Shown one piece after another: positions 43,401-55,800 of a stretch of 64,000 nucleotides of DNA. The notes beneath the pieces were generated by a model. It searched no databases, was not told the origin of the DNA, and was given only the letters and a program-made list of their open reading frames with translations. Origin of the DNA: Protonemura montana (Eukaryota > Arthropoda > Insecta > Plecoptera > Nemouridae); assembly GCA_947568835.1 (NCBI GenBank), contig OX387604.1, positions 16,459,076 to 16,523,075 on the forward strand, read 5' to 3'. Numbering within the stretch: position 1 is the stretch's first letter; each line of letters begins with the position of its first letter. Both the position numbers and the translations under genes were made by a program.

Positions 43401-46400
43401 AATTGCACTTATTTATTGTGTAGCTTAACTTTTTAAACACATAAGAGCTAAGAGACAATTGGTATTGTGTTTTTTTTATTTTGTCACTGCAAATATCTAA
43501 AAATGTAAAAGGAGCCGGTCTCCTTCGAGCGTTCCAGCGAAAGGTGTCGCTCCTTGTGGTAAGATAAGGCACCGGACGACGGTGAATCTGGACAAATGAC
43601 CGATACCCCAGACAGGCCATCAGATTTTTTTCAAAGAAAATCGTGTGAGTTTTCAGCTCAGCATCTCTGTTCCAGCCATATTTCCATACGCGAGAAGATG
43701 CGCTCGTGAAAACGTTACGATGTGGGGTATTGCAGAATGGCTGACGATGCATGTTTGATACTACCCTCATGCCTGCTGAGACCCACCCTCCACCCTTCAC
43801 CCTCCACTCTCCACCGCACAAACTACCGTAGTCACCCAGCCTCTCCTGTATAATATATACAATAGACACCAGAGAGGCAATATGAAACTAACTGCATGCT
43901 TTAACACACCACAAACCAACAAGACGCCACTTACAATTAATTGGATTGCAATTAATTAATTTTTAGATTTAATGCAGAGCAACTATATTGTATAGCCAGC
44001 GAGCCACCAATTGTCGCGCTCTCCGTGTACTACTTACAGGTGTAATGGGCTACCAGAATGATATTTTTCCTTATCCGCCAGCTTTCGGCTGTTGTCATAC
44101 GCAGTCCAAACTCAAAATAAATTCAAGTATTTTTTTTACACATGCACAAACATCCCGCAATAATGCTCTATTTCATCCCGCAAGCACCATACTTGTCAAA
44201 CGTCAATAAATACATTCTATCTCACGTGGCCGTAATAAAATTTCCCTAATGGCAAAAAAAGAAAACCATACTCGGTAGATTTGTTTTGCAAGTTCCTCCA
44301 TTCACGGGTAGTAAGTGCCCGAGTAACGGGGCCAATGGGCCCGGCCGGGGTCGGGGTGGCTGATATGACCTATGAGCATATTTTTTTAAATAAAATTTCT
44401 CTATCGCCCCATGAACCGCCTACACCTTTACCACTATGCAAATTTTAATTAACACGCTTATCAGCAAACTTTATTCCTCCGTTAATATAATAGGCAGTTC
44501 ATCTCCAGGCGCCGAGCCACCAGACTGACATTTGCTTTACCAAACTCTCTCTTCTCTTCTCTCTTCTCTTTCTCTCTCTTCCCCCCTCTCCCGGACGCTC
44601 TCATACACTTTGCAAATTACATTCGAATAGAGGGATGCACCACCCTTGCCCCGTACCCTCACTTACGGGAGAGAAACTGACCGCATTCGCTTCTTTGCTC
44701 ATTCGTAAACAAACAAAATGCAAATATGCCTAGCCGTCGTACCTTTGTGTTCATCACACTACATCACACTGATTAGTCGTATATGGAAATGATTCGCTTA
44801 CTCTAACCACAGATAAGATAAAGAAAGTATTGTTCTTAATAACTGTGCACCATTTTTCTTATTATTATTATTAGCATCATTAGGCCCCATGTGTCGTGGA
44901 AATGACGAAGCAAGACTGAGACGCGTGAGTTGTGATCTTGCATCGAAACACTTCGCAACAATGCGGACTCGCAATGATAAGTGCACAAAGCATTTCAGTC
45001 GCCTCGCGGCTCTCTCGCTAGTCTTACTAGAGACAGCAAACAATTCTCTCCTTTTCCAACCTGATGTTGTGCTGAGAAAACGATATACAAGAAGAGACAA
45101 GACGGATTGAAGGACGATGAGCGATAAAGGCAGAGGTATCGAGGAGGATTGACCTAACCGGCGCAGAACGAACTTTGCATCCCCTGTGTTTGTGTGTGTG
45201 TATTGCGGGCACTGATTGGAGTCACGCTTGCCATAAACTACGCTAGGTTAGGTTAGGTATTGCAATATTCGATACCCTCTCATGGCTGCTAGGTATTGGT
45301 ATAAAACGTGTAGTTATAGTATATTTATAAGCAGTACCTAGCAGGCTGGTCTGTCACATGAATGCCGCAAAGGTATGTGAGTTGAATATATCAACATCAA
45401 ATTGTAGAAACTTTCTACACATGGCATGTCTAGCCGGTCGGCCAGCCGGCCGGCACTGTAATCAGGGGCTATGAAAATGGAGGCGAAACGTGAAAAATGA
45501 GAGCTCGCCAAATATCACCGAGAGCAGCACGTGTTCGAAATAAAATATATTTTCTACATAACTCCATCAACTTGGAAATGTTTAATATAAATAAAAGATC
45601 TGGTAAAATATAATGTGTTTTGCTGAATATAAATACGGCACGCATGTTTTATGTAGAGTGCAGTTTGGTTTTTCTCAATGCCTAGCCGTGCGTGCACCAT
45701 GCCTCATGGTTTCCAGCAATGATTGCAGAGCTACTGTAAGCTCGTCATGGAGGCCGTCTTGCAATGGTCTTGAGTGCCGAATGGATTTGACATCGAACTA
45801 CAAGAAGAGTCTTCGTCCTTCTACTGATATCATGGTAGTTTTCTAAATTGTTGTTATTTAGCTACAGACTACGAGAAGAAAATAACATACTAGGACAGGC
45901 CAAGCCAAGCCGCTAGGGGGCGCTATCAGGATGCAGAATGCAAGCTGCTGGATGCTGGATCCTGAATTCTGGGTTCTGGGTCCTGAATCTAGGATACAAT
46001 GCATGGTGGTGGACAAGAAAACCACAGCGAGAAGATTCCGAACGATTCCTTTTCGCACTCAGACAAGGGATATTTTCTTGGTCGTTTGGCTCGTGTGGAA
46101 ATGAGGGGATACGAAGGATAGAGGGATGGAAGAGGGCAGGGGGGAGAGACAATTTCGACTTTCCTTCATTTATGAGGGGGAGTAAAAATTGCTCGATTAT
46201 TCCTTGGTCGGTCTGCTGTAGTAAGATAGCTCGAGCTGTTTGGGCAACTTCAACGACTTCATGAGCTTTCTACGGCATCCCGATATTGAGTGTTTCCACA
46301 CATGATATCTTAAGCCCGAATTTTCATCGAGGAAGAGAAGGTTGGGGGTCACGCAGAAGTCATTCGGCTGTCCAGCCATCCAAGAAAGAGAAAGCTTATG

Positions 46401-46808
46401 GTGTAAAAAGCTAGTAAATAAAGAGGTAAACATATCAAGGTCGATCACGGTGGCTGAGAAAGCATCTCTTCGATCCAGGAATATATTTTCTTTTATTGTT
46501 GCGTCATTAGCCAGGATAACGTGATCGTAAAACGGGGAAGGATCCCCAGCGGCCTCTTAAAAAACGATAATGATACAATGAGCTGTTTGCCTCCTTTATT
46601 TGTGTTGTTTTACCCGTGTTCGATTTCCTGCCTGAGTTCCTCAAGCACCATTTCGAACGCGAATTCCTCAGCGGAGAGGCCTGAAGCAAAGACCTGAAGT
46701 TTACACAAAAATCATTTGGACATTCGTAGTTATGCAATCCCATTCTTTCGTCGAGTTCCCCACACAAAACAGGAATCCGATCCCAATAACGAGAAATGTG
46801 TCGGGGGT

Positions 46809-46842
<34 letters not shown>

Positions 46843-49800
46843 TTTTTGCACGCCATGAATGGCACATCTTAATCCGAGTGATCAGATAGTATAAGAATAC
46901 CCATAATGGGAAAACGTACGAACTCGGTACGCGACAGAGAATAAGAGAATGCGAGAATGCGAGAGAGAGAAAGAGAGATAGCGAGAGTTAGACCATCAAG
47001 GGTGTGTATGGGAGGGTGGAATGGCAGAGTGGATACGATGATCGGATAATATCAATCGAAAAGATACAACATTGGCAAACAATTCCCTTTAGCCATTCCA
47101 CGTTTATTATCAGCGTTATTCAGAACACTGCGTACTTGGATGTCGTAGCGATACATCGCCGACGCCGCCGCCGACGCTGCTCAAGCTGACGTAGTCCGCG
47201 TGTGATGGGCGCATTTTCCCACCCTCCATCGTGCCCCCTGCCCCCCTCCCCCACCCACAGCGCGCACTCGTTATGACAATGATCGAAACTGGTGGCCTTT
47301 CTCCCATCCCCAAGCACCCACGTAACAAAGGCGTCGACGCCGTCGACGCCGCTGACGCCGCCGACGCCACAGACGCTTCGCCAGCCACCCAACTCCCAAA
47401 ACGTAGGGATCTCTCGACGGCTGCAAGGAGGCAAGCAGCAAACATCAACGCAACGCATACTAGCAGCTTATCGAAAGATAACACGGCGCATTTTGGAAGA
47501 CTACATGCCAAACCACATTTCAAGTATTTCACCACATTGTTGTCGTCTTTTAACTCGTGAATATATATGTGAAGAGGTCTACACCACCTTACGCACGAGA
47601 AAAGGAAATGAGAACGAATCATTGCTGTTAGTCGAAATATGCTTCGCATATTTAATAACAACGGATCCCATATTACAATGCATCTTTTAAATATTCCACT
47701 GTTTATTTATTTTGGGGTAAAAGTGAAAAACAAGCTAGCAGTCTGAAAATGTAATCTTTATAAGGCCCTGTAATACCAAAATGATAAAGTACTGATCACC
47801 GCATGCAAAACAAATGACCCAAAAAGCAATATGCTTGTTTAATTTATCGATTGTTCACCGGCTCGGTCAAACAAATGATTTGAAACAAAAAAAGTAATCC
47901 GAAAAAGCCGTGCTAGCTTTACCAATGCAGAGTGACATTGATTACTGATTAGACGTACTTTTCGAACGAATGAACGCCTCTCGTACAGGCCAGCTGTTCC
48001 AAACGTCACCCGGCCGGAGAGACGTACGACCGTACGTGGCCGTACGTTGTTCGACGCCTTTCTACCCCGCATTTCGCTCTTTTCAACGTCATTACAAGCA
48101 TGCAATTCATTTGCACTTGCCCGTTGGAATGTCGCCCTGTCACTCAGCGATCCTAGGTGACAGCGACACAAGCTACAACTAGGAGAATATTTTCCGCTGT
48201 AATGCACAGAGATTTCATCGCTTGCAAGGACCGAGTTCAAAATCGCCATGTAAAATGTATTAACTGTGTGATGTACCTACAAGCTAGCAAGGTGCCTTCC
48301 AATGATGAATTGTCGGCAATCTACAGGTATGTCTGTTGAATCTCACTATACTGAAAGAGTTCATGCATAACGAGGCTTACAAGAAACGCATGGAATGAAG
48401 CCAGTAATTAGTAACACAAAGATTGCAAACTCCTACAACGTATACACGAGGAATATTTTTACTCGAATTTTTTTCTCACTTTTTTCTTGTTTTGTTTTGT
48501 CCGGTTTTATGGGTTTAAAAGTTACAATGTGCATTTGCAATTGTAGAGAAGACACAATTGCGAGTTGCGAATGCCTTGCGTGCTGTGACCATAGCAAGGC
48601 GTTCATTTAAAATTCCGTCAGACTTGAATTATGAGTAAAATGTCGTTACGAACGCAACCATGAAGTACCAGAGTCGTTACTGAGCCAATTCCAGCCATTC
48701 TTCATTCTAGTCGTTCCTGGTCAGTCCCAGACGTTCCTGGTCAGTCCCAGACGTTCCTTGTCAGCCCCAGACGTTCCTGGTCAGTCCCAGAGGTTTCTAG
48801 TAAGTTTCAGTGAGTCCCAGTACGTCCTAGCACGTCCTAGCAAGTCCTACTCAGCCCCAGACGTTGCTGGTTGATACCAGTAAGTCCTAGTAAGTCCTAG
48901 TTAGTCCTAGACGGTGCTGGTTGGTCCTAGTAAGTCATAGGTAGCCCTAGTCGGATCTAGCCCGTTAGCCCTGCTTGGTCCAAGTTGGTCCTGGTCAACC
49001 CTAGTCGATCCTAGCCCGTTAGGCCTGGGTAGCCCTGGTCCTGGTTAGCCCTGGCTGGTCCTAGTTCATCCTAGATGGTCCTATTTGGTAAGTCTCCCGT
49101 ACACAATGTTACTGTCCTGGCAAGCCACCATTAAGAGATCTGTTTTGTGTCAGCACTCAGAATTTGGTTGATTCGTAGATCGAGCAAGTCGGCAAGCGTA
49201 GCTGGGCAATACAAAGAGCAATTACACTCCAGTAGACTTCTGCAACTCGAAGGTGCTTCATTCTCTGAAGAATATACCTACAAGTGGTACGATGTAAAGA
49301 GCACCTCTGTGCCATTACGCGATAACTGGTAGGTAACGGAAACGTGGACACACATAAGTTAAATCAGTGGCCATTGTGTCATGGAAGTGAGATTGTCGCC
49401 CATGTTCGTCTCAAATGATTCATCGTCGGGTGAAAATGACTACACCTCTGCTGAACTACAATCGCAACATGACCTTATGGACTAATTGTCATTTTCCTTT
49501 TGTATATCCCATTTATTTTTCTAAGTAAAAGGCGTTAGACAAACATAACTGAAAATAGGATCCACATTGTTGTTTCTTGATGTAATTTATGTCAAAAAAG
49601 TGTTTCCGGTGCAGATAACGAGGTGAGAGCGAAACGCGAGATGTCAGGTCAGGTATTCACATCGGAATGAAATAGAATGAATGGAGCCGAGGAAATATCA
49701 GACAAACGAATGGAACCTCAGATACCACGCTTCATTGGTTATGGTAATGCTGGAAATGCTGGCTATGGTGGCAATGCTGGCAATGCTGCGAGAATATAGT

Positions 49801-52800
49801 ATGAAAAGAGTACATTTTTAGCTCAAAAACGAACGCGACTGGTTAGCTGCTGAAAAAAATTACCATCAAATTGCTTTATTGGCACAATTATTATAATGGG
49901 ATCTCTCACCCATTATCTTTTCGAAGTCCCTGCTTGCAATGATGGGAAATCATAAGAAAAATCACTCGACAATTTAGCGTTTCCACCTCCCCCCCCCCCC
50001 AACCCTTCCCCCTTCCCCCAGCTCTAAAACCCCATAAATCCACCCCTAGAAAATGCATTCATGCACCACTCGAATGATTTTGCTACCCCTTTAGTCCTGA
50101 ACCGAAAACTTGAACTGGTGACACAGTCTTGTGTCAAAAATCGCATGTATTCTGCAACGTTGAGCCTTACACGAATCAGCTTAGAAGACAATTACTTTCG
50201 GAGCCCTTAAAACAACAATAAAGAAGGTTTTTGTGAAAAATTTAAGGCCGCGTCTTTCTCCGTCTTGATACTAGAAAAAAAAAACATCACTTCATGCCTG
50301 GCTGGCTGTCAAACAATTCCAATCAACTCGCTTCTCATCCTCCGTGCTCCTCCCCCCCCCCCCCCCCCCCCTCCCCCTTCCCTTTGCATCGCCCCAGCCT
50401 GCCGATCCAGTTTCGTAATTACTGGCGTTTGGCGGATATTTTCTATAGTTCCTAAACCAGCCGAGCTCCAGTCTCAACAACCTGCCGTACGCTCGGCCGT
50501 ACGTAAACTCTGCCGTACACTTTGCCGTACACTTTGCCGTACACTCTGCCGTACACTCTGCCGTACACACTGCCGTACACTCTGCCGTCCGTACACTCTG
50601 CCGTAAACACTGCCGTACACAGGCTGTTTTTTTCTCGCCTCTTGTTATTTCCTGCTGCCTGTCGAAGCGATCACGAAAGTTTGTTTCATACGAAATTGCA
50701 AGCAAATAGCAAATATTCATCTGTGTAGAACCACGGAGGCAATTTTTAGACAATAGCAAGTTCAATCAAAAGCTGCAGAGAATTGAGCGAAATGTATTCA
50801 TTGAAATCAATCAAATTTTTGAAAAAAAAAAATCATATCACGCCAAACGCAGCCAGGTTAGAGATGCGAACAAAATAATGTAATAGCGGCAAAAAAAAGA
50901 ACTAAAAATATTGTCGCTTGATTTTCAAAACGCTGAGTTGACGACGCGAAGTCGCGTGATATTGAAATAAATCACCGACATATACAACGAAGCGTTAATT
51001 TTACAGTCTGCTTCTTGTAGCGGAATGAGGAACGTAGTATTTCAGGCATTGCTGGTGATCAGCTGTTCAGCTCTACGCGTGCTCGCACGAACAGACAATA
51101 GCACGAGAAAATGTCATTTAGCTACGAACCATGACTTGTTTGGGTGTTTATCATACGACTGCTTTCATCCTCGCCTCTTGGACAGAATTAGATACAAACT
51201 TAACTACATCAGGTTCTGTTTAATCTATGGCCCTGTAATTTGTGTGACACCCACCGCCCTAAACGCAATAGGTCTACGTCTAATTGTAGCAATACAATGC
51301 CTAACGTACACTTACCCACTCTCTGTACAAGGTTCCCAGTACCGTTCACATAATCCAATCTTAATGAAAATGTGAATAATTTAAATTTGCAAAACTATAT
51401 TAGCCAGTGGCAAGTGGAATAGAACCAACACTATTTTAGTAGAGGAGCCATTTTCAGTGATTTTATCGCTGGCCCAACGACCCAAGTGAAACAGATAAAA
51501 ATCTTCATTACTGCGTGACACCGCCTTCCGTTGGCTGCGAAGAGGAAATTTTTAATTACAAACGTTACCAGCGGTTTCATTCGTGGTAAGTTTTCGGTGG
51601 GAAACAAATTTCTGGCTTTTGTCCTATTTCTACTTTTATTCGTTGTAAAAGGGAAAATTTAGACTGAATAGTAAATGCGCAATTCTTTTGTCGTCGCATT
51701 CTCTTGGCGATGGTGGACGCGACCAGAAACATAAACGCTCTTGCACTTTCCAGCAGTTGAATTCCCCAAAAATACTTTTGTCTGTTGGGCCTCAAATATA
51801 TAGCATAACATGGTCTCATCCCTTGATCCGTTCTTCGTATGCTTCCCAGTTTCAAGTATTGCAAAAACATAGCAGCGCATCTTTTTTTACAATCTTTCAC
51901 GATCACTTTCTCGGAAAAGACAGTTTCTTTCGCCCAGTGGAGTTTTCTTTTCCGTTTTCCATTAATCCAGATTAACATTAGAGCCCATGGGCACAGCGAA
52001 TGCGGAGTTACCCCGATACGGTCAACACATTCTCGGATTTTTAGGATTTAGGACCTCGCTGGCAGTCACATAGCGAACATGGACACACAGTCAGCTACAA
52101 GGAACTCTCTTTTTTTATGCACGCATATAAGTTTTTCTTTCTCAAGGGCTGTTGAAGGCGACATGGCAAAGAAAAGTGGGGTAAAAAAAGACACTCTATA
52201 TTTGAGCTTTTCGCGAATATTTTCTGGGTCGAGTGAGCAGCGTCTCGCATATGCATGTTGAGCAAGTTGAATAGGTACGCTCAGAATCTCCTCTCACATC
52301 CAAAGCACTGGGTTTGGCTTGCGATCATAGCGGTCCATTTCAGCACGCACAGCGCTCACCATATCGTTGCTAACACATTTTCATCAACGTTAAATCGCAA
52401 AATATATCCACCCTACATTCTCAACTAAAACATCTCTTATTCACATTACCATGTCACTAGATGAGCTTGATTGAGTAAAACCATAAAACAAAAACCACTA
52501 TAATAAGTATCGCAAATATCATGCTTTTACCTACATTGTAAATACGTTTCTTGAACATCTATGGTAGAACAGAAATGCAAAAAAAAAAGACAGCTATGCA
52601 TAAAATAGTTTTAATGACCACCAATAATAAGTTAAAAAGGTGGTGCAGGGAAACACGCGAACTCCTGCGACCGCTTCTATGCATGTGTTAATGCATCTGC
52701 AGACGGAAAACTGCATACTGCATCAGCAACGATGGTTAGTCCAGATTGGAGCCTTGTTACTCCCATGCACGATTTTACCAAACGATTTAACTAAGGGAGA

Positions 52801-55800
52801 CCAGTGCTTTTAAGCAACATTAAATCTGGCTACATTATAAACTGACCTCAGAGATACAATCAGGTAACGTAAACAGGTGTAACTTTTGCTCCTCAACAAA
52901 ACATGTAATCTAACTTCATTTACAATCCTTGGTTATCCAATTCTAAAATGAGCCTCCCTTAACGGTTGTTTACTTCGTACTAACTCCCGCCCCTGCAACT
53001 TGATTATTTAAATTACTTTTCACCTGGGCATAGCCGCTTATCACATGAGTTAAAAGTTTCAATATTGAAACTCTTCTAGTGCAACAAGGATGAGTAAACC
53101 AAGTATAAGAAACTGTGAATACAAGCCAGCCAAGTTAACCGCCAACTAATTGTATTTTTTCAAGAACATTCATTATAATTTTTGTTAACATCAACTTCAT
53201 AACGCGTAAACGAATAGTGAAACAATATGTCAGCTACTAATTATTTACTTTCTTTTCCATAAGAATATACTTGAAGAATTATGGCTAAATCCACTGTAAA
53301 AAGTGTATTCATGTTAAAGATAAAGTAGGTAATGTCAGTTCCAAGTTAAGCCAAACTTTTTACATCCATCTAATAAAACATTATTCTTGAAACTTAAATT
53401 TTTATGGACGAACTTTCGACCATCTAACTTTGAAGTAGATGACGGAGATAGCAATACTTTTTCCGGTATTCAAAATATAATTTAGCTTCAGCTGGTGTCG
53501 GTTAGTGCTTCTCTCAGAACAACGGCCAGTCAGGACAAAGCTTGTCGTTGACGGACTGTTATGTGGGAAGATAACCATCAGTTAAGGATACGTTCTATCC
53601 AGCAACTCCAAATTCATCTTGAAACGCGACTTATATAGTTAGATAGAGAGAGGATATGGCATGACCTCTCCGTTCTTAATTTCAAGTTTAACCAATTGTC
53701 AAATTCTTTACCACCTGTTGACAAACTGACCGTTATTAAATCAAAGCCCATGAAAATCTTTATTCAAGGATGCGATTTTAATCTTACATTTTCCACTGGA
53801 AACCCAAGTAAAGTGAGCTGCAAACTCCAGGGCTGAATTTCATTTAAGCTCTAGCTTCTTAGTTTCTTAACGGAATACGCGAGAAGAAGATAGCAAGTCT
53901 GCGGTTATTTTTGCGTGAAGAAATAAGAAGAGCAACGTGACCTTGAAATCCTCGTCGATCTCAGTAACTTGTAAGTCTGAAATGCAGGAATATTTTATGC
54001 ATACACGGGAGATATTTGCAGATCACGTTTTCCATAGTCAGTAAACACAATGCTGCAGATGATCCAAATAACAGCCCTACAGCCTACAAGCCTACAGCCC
54101 TACAGCCCTACAGCCCTACAGCACTTCAGCACTACAGCACTACAGCACTACAGCCCTACAGCCCTACAGCCCTACATCCCTATACAAAGACAAAAATCCC
54201 CACAGAGTGATTTTTGCTTTCTCCAACTGCTCAAGAAAGTTTAAAACTGTTATTTTTTTTACTAAGCAAGCATAAATAGCACCTTAAGCAAGCACCAATG
54301 CGAATGATTTAAATCTTGAACTCTAAAAACGCATGAAAAGCCTGAAACTCTGGAATGAGCCTGAAATGGAGGTTCAGTGGCTGTATTCCTAGTAATGTGC
54401 CAGATCGATATTACCGAAACTCCTGAATAAGTTAATATTCGTTTCCCAAAATAATAATCAAGGTGTCTACAGAAAAAAATTACAGTTATGAAGTATGTAG
54501 ATGCAAATTTTTGTTGCCCACGACATTTGCAGCGAAATACAGTTTTCCAGCAAATTTTACGTCTAGTACGTACAAAAACGTTACACACTTAGCGTAATTC
54601 AAGTTTTTAAAAATGTCGTACAATGCGGTTATTACACAATGAAGCCACCAACTTTCAACCTGCATATAAATTCTAATTGCAGATTGATTTTTAATAGGCT
54701 TTGTGAGAGTTAGCTCAGAAAATAGTCTGCATCAACGTTCGTATATTAAAAAAATATATCCCCCTCCCCCGCCCCCGCTACGGCCCCGCACACACCAACA
54801 CTGCCACCCTATGGGTTAGGAAACATACCCTTATTTCCAGCAAAGCACCTCACTGATTGCATTTCAGGTATGCATCAAACGAAGCGTAAAACAAACATTA
54901 GTGAACCAATAATTTTATCGACATTGTGGGCAATGCATGTTTTAATCTGCATACCATTATTAAATAATGGTGCATACCATACCTGCATACCAGGATTAAA
55001 AAAAACATCACCGTACGCGTGGACTAAGGTTCAGAGTTGACCAATGTATGGTATTTTTTTACATTTGTCAACAAGTTTCGATATAGAAGCAATCCTGCCA
55101 AAATAGCGTACAAGAACCAAAACAAAGGTACGTTCAGGGTTTGGGACATTAGACAAGTGAACTCGTCAGGTCAGATTGTAGCTGCCAATAGTCTTCGATT
55201 ATGTACATAGAGAATAAGTATTACTCACACAAAAAAAACATAAAGAAAGTTATTTTAGAGCCACATTTGACCCATTAGGTGAGGGCAAAAATTGAAAGCT
55301 GATTGTAATCATCGTTGACGCCGATAATTCCTCGAATAGCTATGTTTCAATATTTGAATATTCTTATAAGCAATTGTCAATTATGCACCGCATACCTATG
55401 CTAATTGATGCTAATTGTGAATTGTCATTCGGATCAGATCAATGCAATGATCACATCCCTCATTTTATTGTGCGAATAAATTTCTATCCTTTATAAATAA
55501 CTGGACCAAAATCCGTCCCCTGGATTGCAAAATTACCACGGGACTCTGACGTCCTGTCCTGCCCCCCCATCCCTACTTTTCCAGCAATCGAACGATTTTA
55601 TTATCCGTGAGCTTCGACGATGGCATCATTCATCGTTTTGGACACAAAATGTATGCACGATATCCGCACAACGCACTTCCAACGCACACACAAACGCGAA
55701 CACGTGCCTTCTGGTACAGATAGCTATTGAGAGAGCCGAGTAAACATGCAATTAATAAAATCATGAATATGCAGCTTGAATATCGACATATTATAATGCT

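Noticed and set aside
43366..43869. 167-codon minus-strand ORF
   Set aside because: No recognisable domain and no supporting splice or promoter signal. Its length is compatible with chance in 64 kb.
45243..45260. TTAGG-like telomeric repeat (GGTTAGGTTAGG)
   Set aside because: Only about three units. Too short for an interstitial telomeric array, though compatible with an arthropod genome.
47116..47690. Long overlapping ORFs on both strands (up to 181 codons)
   Set aside because: The region is GC-rich and repeat-driven (GACGCC units), which removes stop codons in several frames. No domain or start/splice context supports a gene.
50265..50765. ORFs with CRTL, PYTL or TAEC repeats
   Set aside because: The 12-bp minisatellite keeps all frames open; this is not coding evidence.
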